From the NCBI GenBank assembly GCA_017551545.1, contig JAFZLJ010000092.1:1-56770 (forward strand): a DNA stretch of 56,770 nucleotides, written 5' to 3'. The DNA is from Treponema sp. (GTDB lineage Bacteria > Spirochaetota > Spirochaetia > Treponematales > Treponemataceae). The notes under the pieces were generated by a model. That model did not search any database. It was not told where the DNA came from and saw only the letters and a program-made list of their open reading frames with translations. A program made the translations under genes and the position numbers. Positions 1 through 9,430 of this stretch are shown piece by piece (within the stretch, counting starts at the first letter, position 1; the number at the start of each line of letters is the position of its first letter).

Positions 1-47
1 GATTCTACCGCGGACGACAGATTATTACGCCAGAGATTAACGGATAA
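1..47 (+). CDS. rpmF: Ribosomal protein L32, 3' end (partial)
   Basis: An open frame enters at the window edge and stops at 45-47. Its last residues read FYRGRQIITPEING, which resembles the C-terminal tail of bacterial L32 after its zinc-binding CGYY-type motif. L32 immediately before acpP is a common bacterial order. Only about 14 codons are visible, so the call rests on that tail and the neighbour. Confidence 0.6.
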   Translation, partial: FYRGRQIITPEING

Positions 48-62
48 TTCAGGAGATTAAAA

Positions 63-302
63 ATGGACGAATTGTTTGAAAAAATGCAGAAATTGATTGT
101 TGAAAAGTTGGACATCGATGCAGCTAAGGTTACACTCGATGCTTCTTTCAGAAACGACCTTGGTGCAGACAGTCTTGATACTTACGAGCTTGTTTATGCA
201 ATCGAAGAAGAGCTTGGAGTTAGTATCCCAGATGAAAAAGCCAACGAATTTGAAACAGTTCGCGATGCTTACGATTTCATCAAAGCTGAATTGGACAAAT
301 AA
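63..302 (+). CDS. acpP: Acyl carrier protein
   Basis: This is a 79-aa acidic helical protein that carries fatty-acyl chains on a 4'-phosphopantetheine arm during fatty acid synthesis in the cytoplasm. The attachment motif GADSLD places the modified serine at about residue 37, and the length is normal for AcpP. A Shine-Dalgarno AGGAG lies 8 bases before the ATG. It sits 15 bp after the rpmF stop and is followed by a strong hairpin terminator, then rnc, the usual acpP-rnc order. Confidence 0.97.
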   Translation: MDELFEKMQKLIVEKLDIDAAKVTLDASFRNDLGADSLDTYELVYAIEEELGVSIPDEKANEFETVRDAYDFIKAELDK

Positions 303-303
303 T

Positions 304-359
304 TAAAACCACACGGTTTTTCATAAAAAGTACAAGTGAAGAGCTTGTACTTTTTTTTT
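304..359 (+). terminator. Rho-independent terminator after acpP
   Basis: The hairpin GTACAAG (330-336) / CTTGTAC (344-350) is extended by A/T pairs and followed by a run of nine T. A smaller hairpin AAAACC/GGTTTT (305-320) precedes it. This should end the rpmF-acpP transcript. Confidence 0.85.
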
Positions 360-380
360 CCCTTCGACAAGCTCAGGGAC
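360..380. repeat. Short REP-like palindromic repeat
   Basis: The 21-bp element CCCTTCGACAAGCTCAGGGAC is an imperfect palindrome (CCCT...AGGG ends) placed between the acpP terminator and rnc. Similar sequences are dispersed in many bacterial genomes. It is a different family from the other repeats in this window. Confidence 0.5.
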
Positions 381-387
381 CCCGGGT

Positions 388-1080
388 ATGGATAAACAGC
401 GTAAAGAAGCTCTGAATCAGTTCTGTAAAAAAGTAAAAATCCGCTTTAAAGATCTTGAAATGCTTGATCTGGCGTTTCATCACCGAAGTATAACTAACGA
501 AAAAAAGCATATAAAAAATAACGAACGGCTTGAATTCCTTGGTGATTCAGTTCTTGGCATTGTTACAGCAGCATATCTTTACAACAATTTCCCAAATCCG
601 GAAGGTGATCTTGCAAAAATCAAATCGGCTGTAGTTTCAGAAAAGGCACTTGCTCCAATTGCACTTGAATTCGGTATAGACAAGCTGCTTGTTTTAGGAA
701 AAGGCGAAGAATCAAGCGGCGGCCGCACAAAACCAGCCATTCTTGCAGACTGTATGGAAGCAATAATTGGTGCATATTATCTTGATTCAGGCTACAAAAA
801 CGCAGAAAAATATGTACTTGAGTTTATAATCCCGGAAATTAACCGCACAATTACAACAGGAGTTAAGGATTACAAAACTAAACTCCAGGAAATGTATCAG
901 AAAAAGACAAAATCAACTCCAAAATACGAGCTTGCAGAAAAAACAGGCCCGGCACATGACCAGACTTTTGTAGTTTATGTAACGCTAGGCGACAAAAAAT
1001 ACGGCCCGGCAAAAGCAAAATCAAAAAAAGAAGCAGAGCAGATTGCCGCAAAAATGGCTCTGGATTCAATAAAATCCTGA
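388..1080 (+). CDS. rnc: Ribonuclease III
   Basis: This 230-aa endonuclease cuts double-stranded RNA in rRNA and mRNA processing. The catalytic domain carries the signature NERLEFLGDSVLG at about residues 45-57 and the second acidic motif DCMEAIIGA at about 125. A double-stranded RNA-binding domain runs from about 158 to the end (DYKTKLQEMYQ..., KKEAEQIAAKMAL). Length and domain order are normal. The start follows a REP-like repeat and has only a weak upstream GGGA, so translation may be modest. It is next to acpP, as in many bacteria. Confidence 0.97.
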   Translation: MDKQRKEALNQFCKKVKIRFKDLEMLDLAFHHRSITNEKKHIKNNERLEFLGDSVLGIVTAAYLYNNFPNPEGDLAKIKSAVVSEKALAPIALEFGIDKLLVLGKGEESSGGRTKPAILADCMEAIIGAYYLDSGYKNAEKYVLEFIIPEINRTITTGVKDYKTKLQEMYQKKTKSTPKYELAEKTGPAHDQTFVVYVTLGDKKYGPAKAKSKKEAEQIAAKMALDSIKS

Positions 1081-1091
1081 AAATTATTTTA

Positions 1092-1120
1092 TGGTAATAT
1101 CTTAAAATCTCTGCTATAAT
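1092..1120 (+). promoter_or_regulatory. Promoter with -10 box just upstream of the cyclase start
   Basis: A perfect TATAAT lies at 1115-1120, six bases before the ATG at 1127. The -35 region (about 1092-1097) is poor. There is no Shine-Dalgarno before the ATG, so transcription would begin at or very near the start codon and the mRNA would be leaderless. Confidence 0.5.
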
Positions 1121-1126
1121 ATAAGA

Positions 1127-4081
1127 ATGAAAAATAAATCATTAGTATTTAACCTTAGTTTTACTACAGGTCTTGCACTTGTAATCGCTTTCCTTTGTAT
1201 TTTTAATGTTTTCGAAAAACTCGATTATCGTCTTTATGATGGACTTCTGCACTTTACAAAAGATCCTCCAATGGACGACAAAGTAATGGTTGTTGCCATT
1301 TCTGATGATGATATTAACCATCTTGGTGAATGGCCATGGAGCCGCGATATTATGGCAGACGTTTTAATCAGGCTTAAAGAGCTTGGCGTTGCTGCCGGAA
1401 TATTCGATATTGAGTACATTTCTGCCTCTTCAAAATCAGTACCTTCGGATTCAATTAATAAGGTAAACGGTAAAATATCCGAAACAAAGCAGTGGAGTGT
1501 GGATCTTATGAATTCCATTCCTACTGCATTACGACAGGGTTACAGTGTAGATGAAGTTCAGGAATTAACCCATTCTTATATTCAGGAATATCTTGATCCT
1601 GTTTATGATGATTTATATGAATTTGTAGAAAACAATATCGCTTTTGATAACGATGATTATTTTGCCCGTGCAATCCAGTTCTTTGGAAATGCTTATCTTT
1701 CTGTAAACGAACTTGATCTTGGTTATACATCTATTTTGCCGGAGCATATTAACTATATCCGTAACAATATGCTGCTTTCTAAGGTAGTCGATCCTACAAA
1801 CTATACACTTAAAGATAACGACTACAACTTCAGGGAAACATACCCGGACGATAAAAAAGGCTTTACACCGTCTCTTGATTTGTTTATCCGCCATGCAAGA
1901 GGTGTAGGTTTTACAAACTCTAACATTGATACTGATGGTATCCGCCGCCGCAACGAGCTTTTCCTTGAATATGACGGAAAATATCTTGGCCAGCTGACCT
2001 TTGGACCTTTGATGGATTTGCTTGGTATAAGGGAGTTTGAACGTACAAAAAATGCGCTTATCCTTAAAAATGCAGTTTTCCCAGGAGAAACTACTCCTGT
2101 AGATGTAAAAATCCCGCTTGATGAACACGGTAAAATGCTTATTAACTGGCAGCATGAAGAAGCTCGTGATACAGTTCTTGATAAGCAGTTTGGTTGTAAC
2201 TTCGTAACTGTAACTCAGATCCGCCAGCTTGATGATGTAGAACGCGATATTTATAACAATCTTAAGGTTCTTCTTGGCGATGACGGAGATTCAATTGATT
2301 ATAATAATCTTCCTGTAATCTTTGATAACGAAGGAATGCCTCTTTCTTATTATGAAGATCTTAGCGGACTTGTAGATTTTTATAATCAGTTAATTGACTA
2401 TAAGTCATATCTGCTTTCTCTTTGCGAAGGTTATGATCAGGATGGAAACTTAATTGATGGCATTCTGCCGGAAGAATATGATGATTACTATGCATCAAGA
2501 GATTTGTTCTTCAGCGAAGTTAAACGCTTTGTTGATATGAAATACTTTGATGAAATTCAGGATTTTGTAAATGCAAACCCGGATTCTGTATATAATGATT
2601 ATGGTATAATTACAACATTTTCTCATACCTTTGATGAAGTTGAATATAACATTAATTCATATCTTGAATTGATTGATGAATGGAAACAAATCCTTGCAGG
2701 CAAGTATTGTATCTTTGGTCATACAGCTGCCTCAACAACTGATATCGGTGCCATTCCGTTTGCCAAGCAGTATGTAAACGTACTTATTCACGCAAATATC
2801 ATGAATACTGTTCTTACCAAAAACTTTATTACTCCTTATCCATGGTATTATGGTCTTGCAATTTCATTCATAATCACAATCATAATGGCTTTGATTCTGG
2901 CAAAGGCACATTCTTCTACAAAAAACCTTGTTGGTGCCATTACTGTAATCATTGTTATTGCCTGCTTTATGATTACATTGCCATTGTTCCAGATTTATAT
3001 TCCAATGGTTGGTGGTGTAATATTCTTCCTGTTGATTGACTTCTTTGCAGGAGTTATTTACCGCTACGTATTGTCTAGCCGTGAAAAGAGATTTATTACA
3101 GAAATTGCTTCTTCTTTTGCCAACAAGGATACAGTTGCACAGCTTCGTGCTAACCCAGATGCCTTCCAGACAAAAGGTGAAAAGAAGTGTATTACAGCCT
3201 TGTTCTCTGATGTTCAGAAATTCTCTACACTTAGTGAAACAATAGGTAAGATTTACGGTGATGAAGGACCAAACAGACTTATTGAAATCTTAAACGAATA
3301 TCTTGGAAATATGTCTGATGAAATTCTTAAGAACAACGGTAATATTGATAAATATGAAGGTGATGCCATTATTTCTATGTTTGGTGCGCCTGATCCATTC
3401 AATACACATACAAAAGAAGAATGGGCATATTACTGTCTTGATTCTGCAATCCGCATGAAAAAGGCAGAAGTTGACTTTAATAACACACATCAGGAACTGT
3501 TTAAGCCTGTAGATGTTACTAATGAAGACGGAAGCGTTGAAACAATTTCTATTAAACCTCTACAGACCCGTATTGGTATAAACTCCGGAGAAGCGTTCGT
3601 TGGACTTATGGGTTCTAAAACAGATACATTCAGTAAGCTTAACTATACAATGATTGGTGATACTGTAAACCTTGCAAGCCGTCTTGAAGGTGTAAATAAG
3701 GTTTATGGAACCTGGATCATGTGTTCTGAAGATACCTGGAACATGGCAAATACAGGCGAAAATCAGGGTAAGATTACTGTAAGACGTCTTGACCGTGTTC
3801 GCGTAGTTGGTCGTTCAACTCCTGTACAGCTTTATAATGTAATGGGCTTTACAGAAGAACTTACAAAGCTTGAGCTTGATGAACTTGATGTTTTCAACGA
3901 AGCACTTGATAAATATCTGCTTAAACAGTTTACCGAAGCCGGAAAGCTTTTTGTTAAAGCATCAAAAATGCTCCCAGAAGGCGACCCAACAGCTCTTATT
4001 TTTGCCGACCGCTGTAAAAACTACATCAAAAAAGGCGTTGCCGAAGACTGGGACGGCGTAATGAACATGACTTCTAAGTAA
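1127..4081 (+). CDS. CHASE2-domain class III adenylate cyclase
   Basis: This 984-aa membrane protein is predicted to make cAMP in response to an extracytoplasmic signal. It has an N-terminal membrane segment (about 7-28), a long CHASE2 sensor region (about 35-580), three closely spaced membrane helices (about 580-665), and a C-terminal class III cyclase domain. Metal-binding aspartates lie in FSDVQKFS (D about 695) and YEGDAI (D about 746). GDTVNLASRLEG carries the transition-state arginine. The lysine in DKYEGD fits ATP rather than GTP. Two exported proteins follow at 5-bp spacing, so it probably leads a three-gene operon. From memory, T. pallidum also has a cyclase next to its P83/100 antigen, as here. 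Confidence 0.92.
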   Translation: MKNKSLVFNLSFTTGLALVIAFLCIFNVFEKLDYRLYDGLLHFTKDPPMDDKVMVVAISDDDINHLGEWPWSRDIMADVLIRLKELGVAAGIFDIEYISASSKSVPSDSINKVNGKISETKQWSVDLMNSIPTALRQGYSVDEVQELTHSYIQEYLDPVYDDLYEFVENNIAFDNDDYFARAIQFFGNAYLSVNELDLGYTSILPEHINYIRNNMLLSKVVDPTNYTLKDNDYNFRETYPDDKKGFTPSLDLFIRHARGVGFTNSNIDTDGIRRRNELFLEYDGKYLGQLTFGPLMDLLGIREFERTKNALILKNAVFPGETTPVDVKIPLDEHGKMLINWQHEEARDTVLDKQFGCNFVTVTQIRQLDDVERDIYNNLKVLLGDDGDSIDYNNLPVIFDNEGMPLSYYEDLSGLVDFYNQLIDYKSYLLSLCEGYDQDGNLIDGILPEEYDDYYASRDLFFSEVKRFVDMKYFDEIQDFVNANPDSVYNDYGIITTFSHTFDEVEYNINSYLELIDEWKQILAGKYCIFGHTAASTTDIGAIPFAKQYVNVLIHANIMNTVLTKNFITPYPWYYGLAISFIITIIMALILAKAHSSTKNLVGAITVIIVIACFMITLPLFQIYIPMVGGVIFFLLIDFFAGVIYRYVLSSREKRFITEIASSFANKDTVAQLRANPDAFQTKGEKKCITALFSDVQKFSTLSETIGKIYGDEGPNRLIEILNEYLGNMSDEILKNNGNIDKYEGDAIISMFGAPDPFNTHTKEEWAYYCLDSAIRMKKAEVDFNNTHQELFKPVDVTNEDGSVETISIKPLQTRIGINSGEAFVGLMGSKTDTFSKLNYTMIGDTVNLASRLEGVNKVYGTWIMCSEDTWNMANTGENQGKITVRRLDRVRVVGRSTPVQLYNVMGFTEELTKLELDELDVFNEALDKYLLKQFTEAGKLFVKASKMLPEGDPTALIFADRCKNYIKKGVAEDWDGVMNMTSK

Positions 4082-4086
4082 GGTTT

Positions 4087-5664
4087 ATGAAAAAGATATT
4101 TTTATCTGTTTTCGTCTGTATCTTTTTTCTCAGTGGCTGTGATTTACTTGGCTTATTTGTTGCAGAAGATAACCAGCTTGTAAGCCAGACAGTCACTGTT
4201 GAGGGAAGAGGGCAAACTTATCTTATAAAATTAAATCCGACCAGTAATACTGTTAAAGGTCAGTATTCAGGTTCTGCAAGAGATGCAATTTCTGAAAATA
4301 TAGAAAATCCAAATACAAGCACAGATTATTTTATTCAGGAATTAAACAGAAAAGCCCGCGAAGGTTTGTGCAGTTCTATTGCAAGAAGTGCCGGAAGTGA
4401 CAGGGCTGTTGCAAATGGATATAGTACACGGACATTTAATGCAACAGAGAACTTCTGGTCTTATGTTGAAATACAAGATAATAAAAAAATTCCTGGCGAA
4501 GTAGAAGCTGCAAAAAAATATGAAGGAAACCATTGCATCGTTTATGCAGATAAAACTAATTCCGGTATAAGTGATCAAAAATACCAGAATCTACGGGATA
4601 TATTTGAAGCTTGCTTTGATCTTGAAACTGCAATTTTGGGTTCTCCATATTACGAAACTTATAATTCAACTTTTTTTGTACCGTGTAATCAAAAAATAAT
4701 AATACTCGTCTCTGATTTATATGGTGATGCAGAACAGTCAAGTACGATTGGATATTTTTATTCCGGTGATTTATATAATCAGAATTTTTTAAACAACAGT
4801 TCTTATTATAATAAAGGAAAAAACGAGGATTCAAATGATTTTATTCATTCAAATGAGTGCCTGATTTTTTATATTGATTCTCAATTTTTAAAAAACGAAC
4901 CTTCGTATACATATTCAACACTCGTACATGAATTTAATCACATGATTAATTACGTCGTAAAGACGCTTAAGGCTATGAATAATGCTACAAGCATTAATAC
5001 GGCATTATCACATCTTTGTAATGACTGGTTTACAGAAATGCTTAGCATGACAACAGAAGATATGTTCCAGAATTACCTTGAAATACAAAACCAATATTCT
5101 CCAAAATCCAGATTGCAAACTTTTTCAATCTATTATTATTATGGTTTTAAAAACTGGACGCAGTTAGAAGGTAATAGTGGTACCGCTGGTATTGCTTATG
5201 CAAACACTTATGCATTTGGTGCTTTTCTTGCAAGAAATTTCGGTGGTATAGAACTTATTTCTGAAATTGCAAAAAGCCAGTATGTAAATGAAGAGGCTAT
5301 TACAAAAGCACTTCAAAAAGTTAACAACGATTCTTCATTAACTTTTAATTATGCTTTACAAAAGTTTACACTTTGCGTTCTTAATACACAAGAAAATGAT
5401 AACTTTTCTTTGAATAGAAGAGTTGGTTATACTAATATAAATAATATTCAGAATAGTAATCAGCTTGGTTTTTCTGCAATAGATATTCGAGGTACAATTA
5501 CTTCGAATGGAACAATATATGATCTTCCATTAACAAATTTAAAAAATTCAGTCGATGTGTATCCTTATGGCTTTACTGTTCATTATATAGGTAACGGTAT
5601 AAGCAGTTTTGTTCTTACAACTTATAAGAACAATGGTCTTTACTATTATTACTGTGTTAAATAA
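4087..5664 (+). CDS. Lipoprotein with M30-like zinc metallopeptidase motif
   Basis: This 525-aa exported protein has a lipoprotein signal peptide (lipobox LSGC, Cys about 18). HEFNH at residues 281-285 fits the HEXXH zinc site, and a downstream acidic segment (WFTEMLSMTTED) could give the third ligand, as in M30 (hyicolysin-like) peptidases. It should be anchored to a membrane on the outside of the cytoplasm. The substrate is unknown. It starts 5 bp after the cyclase and 5 bp before the next gene, so all three are probably co-transcribed. The family is assigned from the motif and general layout only. Confidence 0.65.
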   Translation: MKKIFLSVFVCIFFLSGCDLLGLFVAEDNQLVSQTVTVEGRGQTYLIKLNPTSNTVKGQYSGSARDAISENIENPNTSTDYFIQELNRKAREGLCSSIARSAGSDRAVANGYSTRTFNATENFWSYVEIQDNKKIPGEVEAAKKYEGNHCIVYADKTNSGISDQKYQNLRDIFEACFDLETAILGSPYYETYNSTFFVPCNQKIIILVSDLYGDAEQSSTIGYFYSGDLYNQNFLNNSSYYNKGKNEDSNDFIHSNECLIFYIDSQFLKNEPSYTYSTLVHEFNHMINYVVKTLKAMNNATSINTALSHLCNDWFTEMLSMTTEDMFQNYLEIQNQYSPKSRLQTFSIYYYYGFKNWTQLEGNSGTAGIAYANTYAFGAFLARNFGGIELISEIAKSQYVNEEAITKALQKVNNDSSLTFNYALQKFTLCVLNTQENDNFSLNRRVGYTNINNIQNSNQLGFSAIDIRGTITSNGTIYDLPLTNLKNSVDVYPYGFTVHYIGNGISSFVLTTYKNNGLYYYYCVK

Positions 5665-5669
5665 TAAAC

Positions 5670-5972
5670 ATGAAAAAGAGTTTTTTAATTTTTTTATTAT
5701 GCATAGCAACAGCAGTTTCTCTTAATGGTGCTGTAAAAAACACACAGCAAAAAAACAATTCAAAAGTTGAAATTATCGGTTATATTGTGGGCAAAGGAAA
5801 TGAACCTTTTGTTTTTCCCGTTATCCGTACCGAAGACGACACAGAATACATGATAATCTGCAAAGATAAAGTAAAACAAAAACTTTTAAACGCCCAGGGC
5901 TACAAAATTAAATTTACCGGTACTATAAACGAAGAAGGATTTTTTGTTCTTAAGAAGTGGAAGAAGGTTTAA
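5670..5972 (+). CDS. Small exported protein of unknown function
   Basis: This 100-aa protein has a clear N-terminal signal peptide (about residues 1-20, ending near LNGA). The mature part of about 80 residues is beta-rich, with alternating hydrophobic residues (VEIIGYIVGKG, YKIKFTGTI), compatible with a small OB-like barrel. No catalytic motif is visible and I do not recognise the family. It is the last gene of the cyclase/peptidase operon, immediately before a palindromic repeat. Confidence 0.7.
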   Translation: MKKSFLIFLLCIATAVSLNGAVKNTQQKNNSKVEIIGYIVGKGNEPFVFPVIRTEDDTEYMIICKDKVKQKLLNAQGYKIKFTGTINEEGFFVLKKWKKV

Positions 5973-5978
5973 GAGGCT

Positions 5979-6059
5979 GGATTGCCACGTCGCTCTGCTC
6001 CTCGCAATGACGTGGCATGTCGCTGCGCTCGTCATTGCGAGCGTAGCGTGGCAATCCAG
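5979..6059. repeat. Palindromic repeat pair (GGATTGCCACG...CAATGAC family)
   Basis: Two facing copies of the roughly 28-bp element TGGATTGCCACG...CGCAATGACG form an inverted pair between two convergent genes. The same element recurs near 27168, 28394, 29191, 32770, 37123 and 40890. The pair could fold into a long hairpin and act as a bidirectional transcription end. Confidence 0.85.
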
Positions 6060-6067
6060 TAAAGGAT

Positions 6068-7630
6068 TTATTTGGCGTCTACGTATGCCTGATCTTTTGT
6101 AATAGATTTGAGATCTGCTTTATTCAAAAGTCTAAGGCGTCCGGCGTCATCTGTAATAACTACACCAGAATCTGTAATTGTAATTGGAGTAGAGCTCTTT
6201 ACATTTACATCGCTCTTGAGTTTAAGAACAAGGTTTGAATCAAACTTACCAACTTTCCAGCTGTTTCCGTCTGCAATTACACAGTAGAAGTCGTTTCCGT
6301 CGCGTACAAGAACTGAATCTGGAGCAAGAGTTTCGTTACTTTCGCTTGTAACTTCCATGTTCTGCTGGTCAATTGTTACAAGTTTAATTGCAGCATTTCC
6401 AGAGTCTTCACCGGCTACGGCAATGAACTCATTTCCAAGTGCATAAATTGTACGGTTACGGATTTGTGTTACAGGAGACTTCTTAATGATTTCACCTGTT
6501 TCTGTATTAAAGCGTACAAGGCGAGAAAGGAGGTTCTTTTCGTCAGAAAGGATAATACCGTATTCGCTAGGCATCTTTGCTTCTGCAGCTTCTTTTTCCT
6601 GAACTGCCTGCTGATCTTTTGCTATTTCCTTGCGTTCATCGTAAGCTTCGTTCTGCTTTTTGTCTGCAAGAGCCTGCTGTTCCTGCGCTTCCTGCTTAGC
6701 TTCTTCAGTTTTCTTTTCCTGCTGCTTTACTTCTTCTTTCTTTTCATCAGCCTGCTTTTGAGCTGTTTCGGCTTTCTGTTTATTTTCTGCAGTTGGATTC
6801 TTTTCTGCTTCTTTCTTTGCATCGTCAGCTTTTTTTTGAGCCTGAGTTGCTTCCTTCTTTGTTTCGTCAAGCTTCTTCTTTTCATCTGCAGCTTTTTTCT
6901 GTGCAGTCTGAGCTTTGTCAGTTGCCTGTTCAGCTTCACGTTCCTTAAGGTCTACCATGTCCTTGCGGCTGTCAACGTTCTTGTCATCATCTTCCTGCAT
7001 TGACTCTACAACAGTTGAATCGCTGATAACAGAAGTATCTACAGTAGAAAGTCCACCGTTTATATCATAAAGAGGAATTACGATTTCTGATTTTCCCGGC
7101 CAGTCTTTATAGTTAACAGCAAGACCACAGTTATCTTTAGAAAGGTTCTTTGTTACAACTGATTTGTATTTTGAATTATAAACATCAAATTGTCCGCGAT
7201 AAACTGCGTTGTAAACTGTAATGAATACTGCAAGTGTGTCTGCATCCTTTTCTGAATATCCATATGCGCTTGAAAGGTAAGCACTGATAATTCTTCGAAG
7301 GTTTTTAATATGGTCAACAGTTGCGTCTGGTCCAATAAAAAGGATATCTGCATCGAGCTTACCTTTTTCATTTTCATCAACTGCGTGAATTACATAATAT
7401 TTGTTTTTGTTTCCAACAGTCGAAGGCACGTTAGGAACAATTGTCTTTCCCATGTCAGAACCAATGCGCTTGATTGCTTCAAGGCTGTCGATTACCTTGT
7501 GAGGTCCTGTATAGTTAATGAATTCAATTGTTTCATTGCCAGTCACTCTAAGTTCTGGTTCGTTTACTTCAAGCGCAAAAACGCCTGCAGCTAACATAAA
7601 TATTGATGCGATTAAAAGAAGTTTTTTCAT
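6068..7630 (-). CDS. P83/100-family exported antigen
   Basis: This 520-aa protein matches the layout of the spirochaetal P83/100 family: a signal peptide (about 1-19, ending GVFA), a conserved N-terminal domain (about 20-215, e.g. EFINYTGPHKVIDSL), a long Lys/Glu/Ala/Gln-rich coiled coil (about 230-345), and a C-terminal beta-rich domain (about 355-505). The function is unknown; the Borrelia homologue is a well-known antigen. It is probably periplasmic or membrane-associated. The start has AGGTGG ahead of it and a promoter inside the 3' end of the upstream gene. The lysine-rich coil makes a long antisense frame on the plus strand that is not a gene. Confidence 0.85.
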   Translation of the reverse strand: MKKLLLIASIFMLAAGVFALEVNEPELRVTGNETIEFINYTGPHKVIDSLEAIKRIGSDMGKTIVPNVPSTVGNKNKYYVIHAVDENEKGKLDADILFIGPDATVDHIKNLRRIISAYLSSAYGYSEKDADTLAVFITVYNAVYRGQFDVYNSKYKSVVTKNLSKDNCGLAVNYKDWPGKSEIVIPLYDINGGLSTVDTSVISDSTVVESMQEDDDKNVDSRKDMVDLKEREAEQATDKAQTAQKKAADEKKKLDETKKEATQAQKKADDAKKEAEKNPTAENKQKAETAQKQADEKKEEVKQQEKKTEEAKQEAQEQQALADKKQNEAYDERKEIAKDQQAVQEKEAAEAKMPSEYGIILSDEKNLLSRLVRFNTETGEIIKKSPVTQIRNRTIYALGNEFIAVAGEDSGNAAIKLVTIDQQNMEVTSESNETLAPDSVLVRDGNDFYCVIADGNSWKVGKFDSNLVLKLKSDVNVKSSTPITITDSGVVITDDAGRLRLLNKADLKSITKDQAYVDAK

Positions 7631-7662
7631 ATATCCACCTATATGTTTAAATATAATATATC

Positions 7663-7692
7663 ATTATAACACGGTTTTTGATTATTTACCAA
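7663..7692 (-). promoter_or_regulatory. Candidate sigma-70 promoter for the P83/100 gene
   Basis: On the minus strand, TTGGTA (7692-7687) and TATAAT (7668-7663) are 18 bp apart, upstream of the ribosome site AGGTGG. The -35 lies within the end of the upstream coding region, so the antigen could be transcribed separately from the operon. Confidence 0.4.
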
Positions 7693-9430
7693 CAAGTTTT
7701 TTCAAAGTATTTCTTGCATAGTCGTGGACAACAGATGTGTATTTTGGATAGAGAAGTGTAGTTAAAGTGTCTTTTCCTGTAGGTTCAATAGCAGAACTTC
7801 CCATTGTAAAACAGATTGAATATACGGCATTACAGATATCTTTAAGCAGGTTTTCGTCTTTTTCGGAAGTGTTACGTGCAAGATATTCAAGACTGGCAAT
7901 TATTTTTCCATCCGGATCGTAGCCGTTTTGAGCAATGCCTACTAAAAGCGTGTGAATAAGCGCTCTGTTTTTTTCTGTTCTAAGAAAGTATGCAATATAG
8001 TCACAGAAGGTATCTGTTCCAAAAAGTGCAAGCTGTGAAATAAGGATTTCTGTTCCTGCAGAGTCTGTCTGGAAAATTGATTTTTCCATGCGTGTTCCAA
8101 AGTTTGAAGTTGTCATTACATTTTTGTAAGCCGTGCACACAGAAAGGAGTTCAGATGCATACTGCTGTTCTGTTTTTCCGTAGTCGCCAGTATTTAAAAG
8201 TGTAACGCGTTCAGGCTCCAGAAGCTCCTTGCTTATTGGCATAGGGAACGAAAGCTCAAGCAGTGTTGTATTAATGTCGTAGAACGAAGAATAGTTTTTA
8301 CGCTGAGGTTTATTTTTAGTAGCAGACTGTTCCGGAATTGCTGTACGGAAGGCGTGAATACTCCAGTCGCTGCAGAAAAGCAGGAAGCAGTTGTCTGTTG
8401 TAAAGCCTGTGTGAGTGTATGCGGTTTTGCTTTTTGCAGAAGGCATAATGCCGCTCCAAAGGAATCGTCCGGCATTGTTATAGAAGCAGGCTTTCTTTGA
8501 GTCTGCAATGAATACACCTGAATTGTTGTACCAGCCCGAAGTTGGAATAATGCCTTCATCAATAATAAATGAATCTTTTATGGAACCGTCTTCAAGATTT
8601 ATGTAATCAATTTCTACAGTCTTTGATTTTATGTTTACGTATACAACATCATTTTTGTTCTGCGAAAGAATGAAAAAGTCATTGTTAGTTTTTTTGACAA
8701 GGTCTTTTTTGAACAGCCATTTGTGTGTCGATTTATTTTCTACAAGATCAAAAAGACCTGCAGTTCCGTCTGTGAAGATAAGAAGAATACCCTGCGGAGT
8801 TGTAAGCGCATTTGTAACTTCACCTGCAAAAGTGATTTCTTCTACGACTTCACCAAACGGAGTAATGCGGATTGCTTTTGTTTTTCCTTTGTCGAGCTGC
8901 TGCAAAAATAAAATAAGGCTTCCGTCCGGCAGTTCCTGCAGTTCCATTTTTGACTGAACAGGAGTTGTGATTTTCCATTTTTGAATTCCGGTTATTGAAA
9001 AACAACAGAGAGTGTCTGAGCCTCTGATAAAAAATCTTCCGTCGCGGCCGCTTGTCGGAGAATGTGTGATTTTAAAATCTACAGTTGTGTTCCATAGTTC
9101 ATGACCGTCTGGATTCAAAACCATTAATCTTTTTGAACTTGCTGTTACAACTGCAAAAAAATCATTTTCAAGAACGCCAAAGGTTCCGCCGTTTGCCCGT
9201 GTAAGAAGCTTTTCAAAAACAATTTTTCCCTGACTTGTAAATGACATAATGTTGTAGGCGTCTGTCATTACAGCAAAACCGTAAGAGGTTGTTTTTGGTT
9301 CGCAGATTAATGTACCTGGAAGAACACGTCCCCAGGTTGAGTTTATGTTTGTAAGCTCAATTCCTTCACCTGCAAAGGTTTGAGAGAGAAGTATAAAAAA
9401 TAAAGCTAGGGTAAGAAATACTTTTTTCAT
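7682..9430 (-). CDS. Exported beta-propeller-like protein
   Basis: This 582-aa protein has a signal peptide (about 1-20, ending QTFAG). The next 380 or so residues consist of repeated short beta segments with aromatic and glycine turns (GKIVFEKLL, GHELWNTTV, GIQKWKITT, GRFLWSGIM), typical of PQQ/WD-type propeller blades. The last 160 residues look alpha-helical. No catalytic motif is visible and I do not recognise a named family. Its ATG overlaps the stop of the upstream methyltransferase gene by four bases, so the two are translationally coupled. The P83/100 gene follows after about 50 bp. Confidence 0.7.
   Translation of the reverse strand: MKKVFLTLALFFILLSQTFAGEGIELTNINSTWGRVLPGTLICEPKTTSYGFAVMTDAYNIMSFTSQGKIVFEKLLTRANGGTFGVLENDFFAVVTASSKRLMVLNPDGHELWNTTVDFKITHSPTSGRDGRFFIRGSDTLCCFSITGIQKWKITTPVQSKMELQELPDGSLILFLQQLDKGKTKAIRITPFGEVVEEITFAGEVTNALTTPQGILLIFTDGTAGLFDLVENKSTHKWLFKKDLVKKTNNDFFILSQNKNDVVYVNIKSKTVEIDYINLEDGSIKDSFIIDEGIIPTSGWYNNSGVFIADSKKACFYNNAGRFLWSGIMPSAKSKTAYTHTGFTTDNCFLLFCSDWSIHAFRTAIPEQSATKNKPQRKNYSSFYDINTTLLELSFPMPISKELLEPERVTLLNTGDYGKTEQQYASELLSVCTAYKNVMTTSNFGTRMEKSIFQTDSAGTEILISQLALFGTDTFCDYIAYFLRTEKNRALIHTLLVGIAQNGYDPDGKIIASLEYLARNTSEKDENLLKDICNAVYSICFTMGSSAIEPTGKDTLTTLLYPKYTSVVHDYARNTLKKLVGK

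Noticed and set aside
5979..6059. Possible CRISPR array from repeated short sequences
   Set aside because: Repeats are dispersed, palindromic and mostly single or facing pairs, without regular spacers or cas genes.
6464..7003. 179-codon plus-strand frame rich in Phe, Leu and Cys
   Set aside because: It is the antisense shadow of the Lys/Glu-rich coiled coil of the P83/100 protein, with no start signal or family features.
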